A stretch of DNA of 64,000 nucleotides, from contig NZ_FNWL01000001.1 in the NCBI RefSeq assembly GCF_900108095.1, positions 496,001 through 560,000 on the forward strand, written 5' to 3'. This document shows, piece by piece, positions 33,113 to 42,493 of the stretch (position 1 is its first letter; each line of letters starts with the position of its first letter). The position numbers were made by a program, and so were the translations under genes. The stretch is from Natronorubrum sediminis. Its GTDB lineage: Archaea > Halobacteriota > Halobacteria > Halobacteriales > Natrialbaceae. The notes beneath the pieces are model-generated. The model saw nothing but the letters and a program-made list of their open reading frames with translations. It was not told where the DNA came from and did no database searches.

Positions 33113-34255
33113 TCAAAGACCCAGTTCGCGACCGATTACGAGGTGTTGAATCTCACTCGTCCCTTCGCCGATTTCCATCAGTTTCGCGTCCCGGTAGAAT
33201 CGCTGGGGGGCGAAGTCGGTCGTGTAGCCGTACCCGCCTAAGACCTGGACGGCGTCTTCGGCGACTTCTCGAGCGGCCTCGCTGGCGTCGAGTTTCGCGA
33301 GGGCGGACTCTCGCGTCACATCGTGGCCGTCGTCGTAGTTCCGCGCAGCGCGGTGGGTGAGCAACCGTGCGCGTTCGGTCTTGCGGTGCATGTCGACGAT
33401 CTTGTCTCGAATCGCGTCGAACTTCGAAATCGGCTCGCCGAACTGCTCGCGTTCTGTACTGTAGGCTTTCGCGTGGTCGTACGCTCCCTGTGCTAACCCC
33501 GTCGAGAGCGCGGCAATGGAGATTCGACCGCCGTCTAAGGTTTTCTTCGTCTGAGTCCAGCCGTCACCCACCTCGCCGAGCAGTCGGTCCTCGGGAAGGC
33601 GAACGTTCTCGAGGTGAATTTCACAGGTCGGCGAGGCGTTGAGGCCCATCTTGTCCCAGATCGTCGTCACCTCGAAGCCGTCGTCCTCGTGCGGATCGAC
33701 GATGAACGTCGAGATACCGTCGTAGCCCGCTTCGGGGTCCGTGACCGCTTTGACGAGGATCGAGCCGGCTTCGGAGGCGTTAGTGATGAACTGCTTGGTT
33801 CCCTCGAGCACCCACTCATCACCCGCTTTGTGTGCAGTGGTGTTCATGCTCGAGGCGTCGGAGCCGCTTTCGGGTTCCGTCAGCGCCCAGCCGCCCAGAT
33901 ACTCGCCCTCCGCGAGGGGGCGGAGCCAGCGTTCCTTCTGGCGTTTCGTCCCGAAGTGTTCGATCGGTTTGGACGCTAACGACGTGTGGGCGACGTAGGA
34001 GAGCCCGATCGATCCCGACACCCGTCCCAACTCTTCAGCGACCAGTGCGTACATGAGCGTATCGCCGCCGAGTCCGCCGTACTCCTCGGAAATCGGCACG
34101 CCCATCATATCGAGCGAGGCAAGTTCCTCGAAAATTTCCTCGGGAAACCGGTGCTCGTCTTCGATCTCCTGTGCGATCGGCTCGATTTCACGCTCACAGA
34201 AGTCCCGAACGGTCTCCTGTATCATCCGGTGTTCGTCGGGCAACGTCGTGTCCAT
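33113..34255 (-). CDS. Acyl-CoA dehydrogenase
   Basis: The 380-residue FAD enzyme has the complete acyl-CoA dehydrogenase architecture: GGWALTEPESGSD and KQFITNAS in the middle domain, VLGGYGYTTDFAPQRFYRD near the end, and the catalytic Glu364 in GEGTSEIQ. It is a paralogue of the enzyme at 8.5 kb but clearly diverged from it. Isovaleryl- or short branched-chain substrates are possible by overall resemblance. ATG 34255 is used instead of the TTG two codons upstream; CGTTTAACC at about 34283-34291 gives a leaderless promoter. Confidence 0.93.
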   Translation of the reverse strand: MDTTLPDEHRMIQETVRDFCEREIEPIAQEIEDEHRFPEEIFEELASLDMMGVPISEEYGGLGGDTLMYALVAEELGRVSGSIGLSYVAHTSLASKPIEHFGTKRQKERWLRPLAEGEYLGGWALTEPESGSDASSMNTTAHKAGDEWVLEGTKQFITNASEAGSILVKAVTDPEAGYDGISTFIVDPHEDDGFEVTTIWDKMGLNASPTCEIHLENVRLPEDRLLGEVGDGWTQTKKTLDGGRISIAALSTGLAQGAYDHAKAYSTEREQFGEPISKFDAIRDKIVDMHRKTERARLLTHRAARNYDDGHDVTRESALAKLDASEAAREVAEDAVQVLGGYGYTTDFAPQRFYRDAKLMEIGEGTSEIQHLVIGRELGL

Positions 34256-34327
34256 ACACAATAGTTTCCGAGGTGGAGGTTAAACGCACCGCCGAGTTAC
34301 CCGTCCACGGGACGGTTGGAGGCGACG

Positions 34328-35593
34328 TTACCAGCCGCGCGTGTCATCGTCACGGTCGGTCGATTCGTCCTCGTCACCAGTGCGATCTCGGTCGTCGTCG
34401 ACGCCAGCGTCGTCCCACGACGGCCTATCGTTGGTGTCGTCTGTGCCGTCGCCGTCGTCTGGTTCACCCCATGGGTCCGAGTCGTCAGTATCGTCCCAGA
34501 GGCTTCCCTCGTCGCCCTCACTCGAGTCGCGTCCCCACGCGCCGTCGACGCGTCGGGTGTCCCCTCGACCCGCAGTTCCATCACGGGGCGGCTGTGGGCC
34601 GTTTCCGGAGCGAACGGCGGCGCGCTGGTCGGGGATGAGGTCGAGTTCGTCGTTCGTGTCACCGAGGACGAGCAGCGCGTAGTACTGGAAGTACGTCGTG
34701 ATCGGCGTCCAGACGAGCGCGACGAACAACAGCACCGACACGAACGCGAGGACGCCGAGCGGTATCATGAGGACGAACCCGATCTCGCCCAGGAACACCA
34801 ACAGTACGAAGCCGATGACGAAGGGGATCATCAGGGCGAGGATACCGAAGGAGATCAGGAACCACACGCCAAGTGAAATCGCGAACGAGAGCACCCAGAC
34901 GAGAATGAGATAGACCAGGTACTCCGTCCAGTTCGACGTGACGGTCGGCCACAGTCGCCCCCAGGCACTGAAGACGCCACGATCCTCGAGGAGCATGATC
35001 GGCGCGACGAACTCGCTCGTAAAGCGCTGGACGATCGAATAGCCCAGATAGACGGCGATGCCGTAGAGTAAGTAGATACCGAACGTTCCGCCCGAAGCGG
35101 CCTCGAGTCCGGTGCCCGTCACCTCGAGGAGGAGGGCTGGTCCGAGGGCGAGCACCCCCATCGCGAGCAACACGCCGATTCGAAACAGGAACAATCGCAC
35201 GCCGTTTCCGAGATTCGCTCCGAAGTAGCGCCGCAAATTGAGTTCACTCGAGCGCAACGTCTCGATGAAGACGAATTCCATGATCCCAGCGATAAACGCG
35301 TAGATGAGCCAGAGGACCACCCCGATCACGAGCAGTATTGCCAATGCGAGCAAGATTTCATCGACGGGGGCGTCCTCTTCGAGGGCCTCGAGTTCTTCGC
35401 CTCCCTGCTCGTCGGCGGTTGGCTCTTCGAGGATCGCACCCACGTCACCACCCGGGAGCATCGGACCGCCGAGGCCGAGGGAACTGACGAAGAAGACGAC
35501 GACCGCGAGTTTGAGCCAGAAGCCAAGACTCACCGGAGTCAACACGTTCCGCGTCGTCTCGAGTGCGTCGCTGAGATCGTCGATCGCGTCCAT
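34328..35593 (-). CDS. Haloarchaeal multi-pass membrane protein with acidic tail
   Basis: The 421-residue protein has a first helix at about 23-42, an acidic loop, then six or more long hydrophobic helices to residue 320, and a soluble tail of roughly 100 residues dominated by Asp, Gly and Trp (DDTDDSDPWGEPDDGDG). It resembles the haloarchaeal family I believe is DUF7544, related in layout to glycerophosphoryl-diester-phosphodiesterase membrane domains. Its function is unknown. The ATG at 35593 is used because upstream codons run into the region antisense to the RIO-like gene promoter. Confidence 0.78.
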   Translation of the reverse strand: MDAIDDLSDALETTRNVLTPVSLGFWLKLAVVVFFVSSLGLGGPMLPGGDVGAILEEPTADEQGGEELEALEEDAPVDEILLALAILLVIGVVLWLIYAFIAGIMEFVFIETLRSSELNLRRYFGANLGNGVRLFLFRIGVLLAMGVLALGPALLLEVTGTGLEAASGGTFGIYLLYGIAVYLGYSIVQRFTSEFVAPIMLLEDRGVFSAWGRLWPTVTSNWTEYLVYLILVWVLSFAISLGVWFLISFGILALMIPFVIGFVLLVFLGEIGFVLMIPLGVLAFVSVLLFVALVWTPITTYFQYYALLVLGDTNDELDLIPDQRAAVRSGNGPQPPRDGTAGRGDTRRVDGAWGRDSSEGDEGSLWDDTDDSDPWGEPDDGDGTDDTNDRPSWDDAGVDDDRDRTGDEDESTDRDDDTRGW

Positions 35594-35753
35594 GTTAGCC
35601 TCGAGTTCAGTAGCCTCGATGATAATAATACTGTTCTCGTCCGCAGGCGGACGCAAAACGGCACATTTCGTGCGCCGATGAGCGAGGGTTGAAACGCCGA
35701 ACCGGCCATCGACTTCGTTCCTGACACGTACCGATTGCGATAGTTCGAGATGC

Positions 35754-35760
35754 ATTTAAC
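35754..35760 (+). promoter_or_regulatory. TATA box of the RIO-like kinase gene
   Basis: CATTTAA is centred 27 nt before ATG 35784, implying a leaderless mRNA. Confidence 0.55.
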
Positions 35761-35783
35761 GCCCGAGCACCCACACCAGACAT

Positions 35784-36593
35784 ATGGATATCCGCCGGCT
35801 CGCACGAGGAAGCGTCGAGTGGGATCGCCTCGAGCGCGTGATCCAGACGCTGGCGGATCGGTACGACCGCGAGGAAGTCCGCGTCGAGTTTCTCGAGGCT
35901 GACAACTGGCTCTCGACGCCCTGTGTCATCGACGAGGAGTGGTTCGTCAAGATCGTCTCTCGGCAAAACGCCCTCGTCCACGCGGTGTTGACGACCGGGC
36001 GAAACGTCGGGGCGGTCTCCGCAGGGACTGGCGGCTTCTTTGGCCGGTTCGACACGCCTCGCGAGATGGTCGAACACGAGTACGAGGCGACCGAACGGAT
36101 GCGCGAAATCGGGATTAACGCGCCCAGACCGATCGACGCCTTCGAGGTCAACGGGCTGGGCGTGCTCGTTCTCGAGTATCTCCCGGAGTTTCGCTCGTTA
36201 GACGACGCGCCGGACTGGCTCGTCACCGAACGCGCGCCGGAGCTGTTCTCGATGCTAGCGACGTTCCGGGATCACGGCATGGCACACGGTGACCTCCGTG
36301 CGGAGAACATCTTGCTCTTCGAGGACGAGTTCTACGTCATCGACGCGACGAACGTCCACGACGACCGCGTCGACGAGACCACCGCCTACGATCTCGCGTG
36401 CGCCCTCGCCATCCTCGAGCCCCGAATCGGTGCCCGCGACTCCGTTCGCGCGGCCGCGATGGTCTACGATCCCGACGAGTTGCTCTCCGCGCGGCGATTC
36501 CTCGATTTCATCCGAATGCGCCCCGATCACGAGTTCGACGCCGCGACGCTCAGAAGCGAACTCGAGCGAGCGGCGGACCTCGGTCGTCGATAA
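35784..36593 (+). CDS. RIO-like atypical serine/threonine kinase
   Basis: The 269-residue protein has a short N-terminal helical region and a compact kinase fold. WFVKIVSR supplies the ATP lysine, EHEYEATERMREIGI is the C-helix with its Glu, VLEYLPE is the hinge, HGDLRAEN at 168-175 is the catalytic loop, and the metal-binding Asp is Asp187 in VIDATN, as in RIO kinases which use IDxx instead of DFG. There is no ribosome-linked winged helix as in Rio2. Targets are unknown; small-molecule phosphorylation is possible. Confidence 0.85.
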   Translation: MDIRRLARGSVEWDRLERVIQTLADRYDREEVRVEFLEADNWLSTPCVIDEEWFVKIVSRQNALVHAVLTTGRNVGAVSAGTGGFFGRFDTPREMVEHEYEATERMREIGINAPRPIDAFEVNGLGVLVLEYLPEFRSLDDAPDWLVTERAPELFSMLATFRDHGMAHGDLRAENILLFEDEFYVIDATNVHDDRVDETTAYDLACALAILEPRIGARDSVRAAAMVYDPDELLSARRFLDFIRMRPDHEFDAATLRSELERAADLGRR

Positions 36594-36653
36594 CCAGTCC
36601 TCGTCGTGTAACTCACCAGCAGGGTTTTCACGATACTCGTCGTAATATTTGCC

Positions 36654-38255
36654 ATGAGTCAGCAAGCCACGACACAGGTACACGGTCACTACATCGGCGG
36701 GGAGTGGACGGACGACTCGAGTACCTCCCACTCAGAGGAGGCTGAGCACTTCGAGAGTCGAAACCCGGCGACGGGCGAATCGCTCGCGACCTTCCAGCGC
36801 GGAACGGCGGACGACGTCGACGCCACGCTCGAGGCCGCCGAGGGGGCCTTCGAGGAGTGGCGGTCCTTATCGTACATCGACCGCGCGGAGTACCTCTGGG
36901 ACATCTACCACGAACTCCGCGAGCGCCACGACGAGTTAGGAGAAATCGTCTCGAAGGAGTGTGGCAAGGAGATCTCGGAGGGGAAAGCCGACGTGACCGA
37001 GGCCTGGCACATGGTCGAGTGGGCTGCCGGTAACGCTCGCCACCCTCACGGCGACGTCGTTCCGAGCGAGGTCGCGGGCAAGGACGCCTACATGCGCCGC
37101 AAGCCCCGCGGTGTCATCGGCTGTATCACGCCGTGGAACTTCCCCGTCGCGATTCCCTTCTGGCACATGGCCATCGCACTGGTCGAGGGCAACACCGTCG
37201 TCTGGAAACCCGCCGAGCAGACGCCGTGGTGTGGCCAGATTATCGCCGAGATGTTCGAGGACGCCGGCATTCCCGACGGCGTGTTCAACATGGTCCAGGG
37301 CTACGGCGACGCCGGCGCGGCGATTACCGACGACGACCGCGTCGACACCGTTCTCTTCACCGGCTCCGCCGAAGTCGGCCACGAAATCTCGGGTAAAGTT
37401 GGCGGCGAAGCGGGCAAACTCGCCGCCTGCGAGATGGGCGGCAAGAACGGCATCGTCGTCACCGAAGCAGCCGACCTCGACGTCGCGGTCCACTCGGCGA
37501 TCATGTCGAGTTTCAAGACGACCGGCCAGCGCTGCGTTTCCTCAGAGCGACTGATCGTTCACACCGACGTCTACGACGAGTTCAAAGCGCGATTCGTCGA
37601 CATCGCAGAAGATATCGCCGTCGGCGACCCGCTCGCGGAAGACACGTTCATGGGGCCAGTGATCGAGGCTGACCACGTCGAGAAGATCCGCCGGCACAAC
37701 GAACTGGCCGTCGAAGAAGGTGGCGAGGTGCTCGTCGATCGGTTCGAACTCGGCGAGGACGAGATTCCCGACGGTCACGGAGACGGGACAGCCACTGCTG
37801 GCGACGGTGAGCGAACCGATGGCTTCGCGAACGGCCACTGGGTTGGCCCGTTCGTCTACGAAATCGACTACGAGTCTGACCTGCGTTGTTTGAACGAGGA
37901 GTGTTTCGGCCCACACGTCGCCCTCGTCGAGTACGACGGCGACATCGACCGCGCACTCGAGATTCACAACGACACCCCCTACGGCCTCGCGGGTGCGATT
38001 ATCTCCGAAGACTACCGGCAGTTGAACGCGTTCCGAGATCGGGCGGAAATCGGCCTCGCGTACGCGAACCTCCCGTGTATCGGCGCGGAGGTGCAGTTAC
38101 CCTTTGGCGGCGTGAAGAAGTCCGGAAACGGCTATCCGAGCGCCCGAGAGGCTATCGAGGCCGTCACCGAGCGAACGGCCTGGACGATCAACAACGCCGA
38201 CGACATCGAGATGGCACAGGGACTCTCGGCCGACATTACGACGACCGACGACTAA
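36654..38255 (+). CDS. Aldehyde dehydrogenase (NAD(P)-dependent)
   Basis: The 533-residue enzyme oxidises an aldehyde to an acid. The active-site Cys294 (GQRCVSSERL) and general base Glu260 (CEMGGKN) are 34 residues apart as expected, PWNFPVAIP is the cofactor/oxyanion segment, and FGPHVALVEY and PFGGVKKSGNG follow. An insertion of about 25 residues rich in Gly, Asp and His, around residues 370-398, makes it longer than the usual 480-500. GGTTTTCACG at about 36622 gives a leaderless start. Semialdehyde or betaine-aldehyde-like substrates are possible; the motifs do not decide. Confidence 0.92.
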   Translation: MSQQATTQVHGHYIGGEWTDDSSTSHSEEAEHFESRNPATGESLATFQRGTADDVDATLEAAEGAFEEWRSLSYIDRAEYLWDIYHELRERHDELGEIVSKECGKEISEGKADVTEAWHMVEWAAGNARHPHGDVVPSEVAGKDAYMRRKPRGVIGCITPWNFPVAIPFWHMAIALVEGNTVVWKPAEQTPWCGQIIAEMFEDAGIPDGVFNMVQGYGDAGAAITDDDRVDTVLFTGSAEVGHEISGKVGGEAGKLAACEMGGKNGIVVTEAADLDVAVHSAIMSSFKTTGQRCVSSERLIVHTDVYDEFKARFVDIAEDIAVGDPLAEDTFMGPVIEADHVEKIRRHNELAVEEGGEVLVDRFELGEDEIPDGHGDGTATAGDGERTDGFANGHWVGPFVYEIDYESDLRCLNEECFGPHVALVEYDGDIDRALEIHNDTPYGLAGAIISEDYRQLNAFRDRAEIGLAYANLPCIGAEVQLPFGGVKKSGNGYPSAREAIEAVTERTAWTINNADDIEMAQGLSADITTTDD

Positions 38256-38362
38256 CCTCGTCGTCGGCTACCGAACGAGATCGCTCTCGTGTGTTCTCGT
38301 TCAAGATATCTGCGCACTTCACATCAGAAAATAGATACCTGTTGCTGCGAGGTAGCGAATCG

Positions 38363-38369
38363 CTTATCC
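38363..38369 (+). promoter_or_regulatory. TATA box of the nucleotidylyltransferase gene
   Basis: CTTATCC is centred about 30 nt before ATG 38396 and supports that start over a long in-frame upstream extension. Confidence 0.55.
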
Positions 38370-38395
38370 GACGGTTCGTGGAACAAACGAGATAC

Positions 38396-39577
38396 ATGAA
38401 AGCAGTCGTTCTTGCGGCTGGGCAGGGCACGCGTATTCGACCACTCTCTCATTCGGTCCCGAAACCAATGTTGCCGGTCGCTGACCGGCCGCTCGTCGCC
38501 CACACGATCGACGCTGCAATCGACGCCGGCGCGGACGAAATCGTCCTCGTCATCGGCTACGAAGCCGATACCGTCCACGAGTACTTCGGCCCAGAATATC
38601 GCGGTGTTCCCGTCTCCTATGCGGTTCAGACTGAACAGGCAGGCACGGCAGACGCCGTCAACGCTGCCAGCGAACACCTCGATGGCCCCTTCGCCGTCTT
38701 GAACGGCGACAACCTCTACGATCCGGCCGCGATCGCCCAACTCTTCGAACAGTGTCCGGCCGTCTGTGCCATCGAGGTCGACGACCCGCGAAACTACGGC
38801 GTCCTCAGCACCGACGGCGACTCGGTCTCCGGCATCGTCGAGAAGCCGGCAGATCCGCCGACGAACCTCGCCAACGCGGGGGCGTACGCATTTCCCGAGG
38901 CGGCGCGCAAGTGGCTCGAGGTCCCCGAAAGCGACCGGGGCGAACACGAGATCACGGACGTGCTCGCGACGGTGATAGACGAGTTCGACGTCAGCCCCGT
39001 CACGCTCTCACGCTGGCTCGACGTCGGTCGCCCCTGGGAACTGCTCGAGGCCAACGAGTGGAAACTCTCCGTCCTCGAGCGACGCATCGACGGTGACGTG
39101 AGCGACGACGCCCACCTCGAGGGTGACGTCGTCGTCGAGCCGGGTGCAACGATCAAACCCGGCGTCGTCATCGACGGGCCCGCGTTGATCCGCTCGGGTG
39201 CAACCGTCGGGCCCAACGCGTACGTTCGCGGCGCAACGCTGATCGACGAAGGTGCCAAAGTCGGCCACGCCGCGGAAGTGAAAAACAGCGTGCTCTCACG
39301 CGACGCGTCGGTCAGTCACCTCTCGTACGTCGGCGACAGCGTCCTCGGACGCGACGTCAACCTCGGCGCGGGAACGAACGTCGCGAACCTGCGACACGAC
39401 GATGCAGCTATCGAGTTTACCGTCAAGGGCGAACGCGTCTCGACGGGCCGCCGAAAGTTCGGAATCGTCGCCGGTGACGACGTCAAGACGGGTATCAACT
39501 CAAGTCTCACGCCGGGGCTAAAACTCTCACCCGGAGCGACGACGAATCCTGGCGAAACGGTCAACCGCGACCGATAG
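38396..39577 (+). CDS. Bifunctional sugar-1-phosphate nucleotidylyltransferase/acetyltransferase (GlmU-like)
   Basis: The 393-residue protein joins an N-terminal nucleotidyltransferase (LAAGQGTRIRPLS at residues 6-18, then VLNGDN and GIVEKPADPP) to a left-handed beta-helix from about residue 250 made of hexapeptide repeats (VVVEPGATIKPGVVIDGP). Archaeal relatives make UDP-N-acetylglucosamine or dTDP-glucose precursors for N-glycans and S-layer sugars. The C-terminal GTNVANLRHD and TGINSSLTPG resemble acetyltransferase loops. The start is fixed by the promoter spacing. It stands alone between an aldehyde dehydrogenase and a membrane hydrolase gene. Confidence 0.88.
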   Translation: MKAVVLAAGQGTRIRPLSHSVPKPMLPVADRPLVAHTIDAAIDAGADEIVLVIGYEADTVHEYFGPEYRGVPVSYAVQTEQAGTADAVNAASEHLDGPFAVLNGDNLYDPAAIAQLFEQCPAVCAIEVDDPRNYGVLSTDGDSVSGIVEKPADPPTNLANAGAYAFPEAARKWLEVPESDRGEHEITDVLATVIDEFDVSPVTLSRWLDVGRPWELLEANEWKLSVLERRIDGDVSDDAHLEGDVVVEPGATIKPGVVIDGPALIRSGATVGPNAYVRGATLIDEGAKVGHAAEVKNSVLSRDASVSHLSYVGDSVLGRDVNLGAGTNVANLRHDDAAIEFTVKGERVSTGRRKFGIVAGDDVKTGINSSLTPGLKLSPGATTNPGETVNRDR

Positions 39578-39668
39578 ATCGACGACGGACTCGCTTTCTC
39601 GAAGGGCGGAACGATCGCCGAGTTCGATCACACCTGTTATAGGCCGTCGACACATCTCACTCCCCAGC

Positions 39669-40247
39669 ATGTGGCCACTTGGACACGTCGCCGTTGCCTA
39701 TCTCTGTTACGCGATTGCGACTCGCGTTCGCTTCGATGCGCGGCCACCAGCGATTCCAGTCATTATTCTCGTCTTTGGGAGTCAGTTTCCGGATCTCGTC
39801 GACAAACCGCTGGCGTGGTACGTCGGCGTTATTCCGACCGGGCGGACGCTCGCACACTCGCTGTTCACGATCGTCCCGCTTTCACTCGCAGCGTACGGAC
39901 TCGCTCGAGCGTACAACCGTCGCGAGTACGGCGTTGCCTTCGCCATCGGTGCGCTCTCACACGTTATCGTTGATGCCGTCCCAGCCCTCTGGGGCGAAGA
40001 AGGGAGTGCCGACCACCTCCTCTGGCCGGTTGTCGGCGTCGAGGAGTACGAGCAGGGGCCGCCGACTATCACGGCCCTTCTCCACGACTCGCTGACCGAT
40101 CCGTACTTTCTCTCGGAGTTCGTCTTCGCTGCACTCGCGTTCGTCCTCTGGCGACGACACGGCTATCCCGGCCTCGGGCCGCTACAACGTACCCTCGAGC
40201 GAGTGACGGGCCACCAACGTGAGCCTCGCCGCGACGAACTCGAGTGA
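39669..40247 (+). CDS. YdjM-like membrane-bound metal-dependent hydrolase
   Basis: The 192-residue integral membrane protein has four to five hydrophobic helices. Conserved polar residues typical of the YdjM/LexA-regulated hydrolase family lie at helix ends: GHVAVAY (His6), SQFPDLVDKPL, TLAHSLF and GALSHVIVDAVP. These could bind a metal. A TATA-like GTTATAG lies about 30 nt upstream. Substrate and biological role are unknown. Confidence 0.82.
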   Translation: MWPLGHVAVAYLCYAIATRVRFDARPPAIPVIILVFGSQFPDLVDKPLAWYVGVIPTGRTLAHSLFTIVPLSLAAYGLARAYNRREYGVAFAIGALSHVIVDAVPALWGEEGSADHLLWPVVGVEEYEQGPPTITALLHDSLTDPYFLSEFVFAALAFVLWRRHGYPGLGPLQRTLERVTGHQREPRRDELE

Positions 40248-40308
40248 TCTGTGGCCAAGGGTGTCCGATCGGTCACCGTGATCGTTTCCGGACAGTTTCG
40301 TGACCGGC

Positions 40309-40479
40309 CTACCGAATCTCCTTCCAAGTATCATCACAATCCGGACAGATCCGAAGCGTGGAGATCTTATCCGGGTCGTTTTCGGTCTTCAGTGGCTGTT
40401 CACACTCGCCACAGACCAGTCTATCGTAGGTATCTTTATCGAGTTCACCCTCGCGAAGTGCCTTTCGGATCGATTTCAT
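40309..40479 (-). CDS. HVO_0758-type zinc-finger micro-protein (56 aa)
   Basis: The minus strand encodes a 56-residue protein starting MKSIRKALREGELDKDTY, with two Cys pairs, CGEC and CPDC, spaced to make one zinc ribbon, and ending DDTWKEIR. It closely resembles my memory of the haloarchaeal HVO_0758 family of small zinc-finger proteins. The length is below common gene-calling cut-offs. A T-rich stretch (CTTTTTCTC) about 26 nt before the ATG may be its promoter. It is convergent with the hydrolase gene. No molecular function is known for certain. Confidence 0.85.
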   Translation of the reverse strand: MKSIRKALREGELDKDTYDRLVCGECEQPLKTENDPDKISTLRICPDCDDTWKEIR

Positions 40480-40714
40480 GTTGCGCTCCTACGAAGGAGG
40501 GGGAGAAAAAGACCGGTGCTTTTTCCGAACTATTCCCATCAACTGAACGACAATATTTTTGATAGAAAGCTGGTGAAAGAACGAGCGTTCTTCGTTTATC
40601 ACGGGAACCACGTACCGAGGTTGGCGAAAAGCACGCTCGAGACGCGAGCCTGCGTTGTGACAGTCTTTGGCCGGAGTCGTGACCATTTTACCGGTCCAGC
40701 CAAACACTCCACCG

Positions 40715-41890
40715 ATGGAGTACGTCCAGGAGCGAATCGCGACGCTCCACGAATTCGGTGGCTCGGCGCGCGACCCGGCGCGCAACGATGTCGCCGACAC
40801 GACGGCGGCGATGGCCGAGACGGCCGTTGTCGTCCCGATGACCGACCGCGAGCACGAGAGTCCTGCGGCCGAACGCGTGCTCGAGGAACTCGAGTCACTG
40901 ACACCAGCGCCGGCGGCCGTCATCGTCCCCGTTCGCGCCGACGCCGACAGTATCGGCCCGGTTCGGGAGTGGCTCGAGTCGTTCTCGCTCCCAATCCAGG
41001 TGCTCTGGTGTAATTCGCCCGCGATGGAATCGCGGCTGGCGGCGGCCGGCGTACCGCCAGGTGCGGGCAAAGGACGCGACGTCTGGCTGGCGCTTGGCCC
41101 CGCCACGACAGCGGCGGAGTTCGTCGTCGTCCACGACGCCGACGCCCGGAGCTACGACGCCTCGCACGTCCACCGACTGCTCGCCCCGCTGACGATGGGG
41201 TTCTCGTTCTCGAAGGGCTACTACGCTCGAATCGAGGATGAACAGCTCTACGGTCGACTTTTCCGCCTCTTTTACACGCCACTCGTGCGGACGCTCGCGG
41301 ACGAACACGACGAGGATATTCTGGCGTATCTGGATTCGTTTCGCTACGCCCTCGCGGGGGAGTTCGCCGCGCGTTCGGACCTCGCGCGGCAACTTCGCGC
41401 CCCGCGAGCGTGGGGGCTCGAGGTTGGAACGCTCGGCGACGCGTTCGACGCTGCCGGATTCGACGGAACCGCACAGGTCGACCTCGGCCGACACGAACAC
41501 GACCATCGCGGCGTCTCCGGCGAGACCGGACTCGAGGGGATGAGCCGCGAAGTCGCCAGCGAACTGTTGCGCGTCGTCGAGGAACGCGGCGTCGACCCCG
41601 ACTACGAGACGCTCCAGGAGCGGTTTCTCGCGACTGGTGAGCGACTGGTCGGTCAGTATCGCGCCGACGCTGCCTTCAACGGTCTCGCGTACGATCCGGC
41701 GAGCGAGCGAGACCAACTCGCGCGATACGCCGAGTCGATCACGTCGCCAGGGCCGGACCGCCGGCTGCCGCGCTGGGTGGACGCGCCGTTCGACGCGACG
41801 GAGGTACTCAAGGCGACACAGCCCTGGCGAACGGACCAGCGGTCCGAACGACGCCAACTCGGGCGCGTCGACGGCAGCGCACAAGACTAA
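40715..41890 (+). CDS. GpgS-like glycosyltransferase (glucosyl-3-phosphoglycerate synthase family)
   Basis: The 391-residue GT-A protein resembles family GT81, whose members transfer glucose or mannose to 3-phosphoglycerate to make glucosylglycerate-type solutes. VVHDADARSYDASHV carries the metal-binding DxD, MGFSFSKGYYARI and the RYALAGEFAARSDLA acceptor loop follow, and the tail contains conserved His residues (LGRHEHDHRG). CATTTTACC at 40684-40692 sets ATG 40715 as start. No phosphatase partner (GpgP/MpgP) is adjacent, so the final product is open. Confidence 0.84.
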   Translation: MEYVQERIATLHEFGGSARDPARNDVADTTAAMAETAVVVPMTDREHESPAAERVLEELESLTPAPAAVIVPVRADADSIGPVREWLESFSLPIQVLWCNSPAMESRLAAAGVPPGAGKGRDVWLALGPATTAAEFVVVHDADARSYDASHVHRLLAPLTMGFSFSKGYYARIEDEQLYGRLFRLFYTPLVRTLADEHDEDILAYLDSFRYALAGEFAARSDLARQLRAPRAWGLEVGTLGDAFDAAGFDGTAQVDLGRHEHDHRGVSGETGLEGMSREVASELLRVVEERGVDPDYETLQERFLATGERLVGQYRADAAFNGLAYDPASERDQLARYAESITSPGPDRRLPRWVDAPFDATEVLKATQPWRTDQRSERRQLGRVDGSAQD

Positions 41891-41916
41891 TCTTCCCGCC
41901 CTTCGTTGTGGCGGGT

Positions 41917-42396
41917 ATGAACGCGACCGCCGACGAACTCGCCGGCGTGGTCGACCTCTTCGGCGCGTTAACTCGCCCCGAACTCGAGCGGGCGCTCTCG
42001 GAAGCCGCCTATCGGGCCGACGGTCGATCGCTCGACGAATCGGCCCTCGAAACGGCCATCGACGACGCCATCGAGTCGTTTGCGCTGGTTCGCCACGAGC
42101 AACGCGGAAACGAGGCTGAGACGACGTTGCTGGTCGCGGGTCCGACGGCGTTTCCGTCGGTGCCGGCCCACGCCGAAGACGTCCCACACATCCTCGACGT
42201 CGACCGACGACGACTCGACCGCGACGCACTCGGCGAGACTGCCCGCGAGCAGTTCCTCGAGACCGTCGAGACGGCGACCGAGAATCCGGACGACGCGGAT
42301 CTCGAGGAACTGATCGACATCAGCTACGACGTCGAAGCGTGGGCCCCGGTCGACCTCGCGAACGAACGCGACCAACTGGAGGCGTCACTCGAGTGA
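41917..42396 (+). CDS. Conserved haloarchaeal hypothetical protein
   Basis: The 159-residue acidic, mostly helical protein begins NATADELAGVVDLFGALTRPEL, reminiscent of a helix-turn-helix segment of archaeal regulators, and ends in DLANERDQLEASLE. I believe it belongs to a family catalogued as DUF7109. There is no membrane helix. It lies 26 nt after the GpgS-like gene and before a NUDIX gene on the same strand, so it probably shares their transcript. A GTG three codons upstream (41908) is an alternative start. Confidence 0.74.
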   Translation: MNATADELAGVVDLFGALTRPELERALSEAAYRADGRSLDESALETAIDDAIESFALVRHEQRGNEAETTLLVAGPTAFPSVPAHAEDVPHILDVDRRRLDRDALGETAREQFLETVETATENPDDADLEELIDISYDVEAWAPVDLANERDQLEASLE

Positions 42397-42493
42397 ATCG
42401 ACCGACCTTTCGCCCGCGCGACCGACGAACGCGGACGAGCCTCCTCGGGTTTTCGAACCAAAGTCGCCGGGCTCCGAACGAGTGTGATCACGC

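Noticed and set aside
40895-42229. 444-codon minus-strand frame opposite the GpgS-like gene
   Set aside because: Arg-rich mirror frame; the plus-strand product has GT-A motifs and a promoter.
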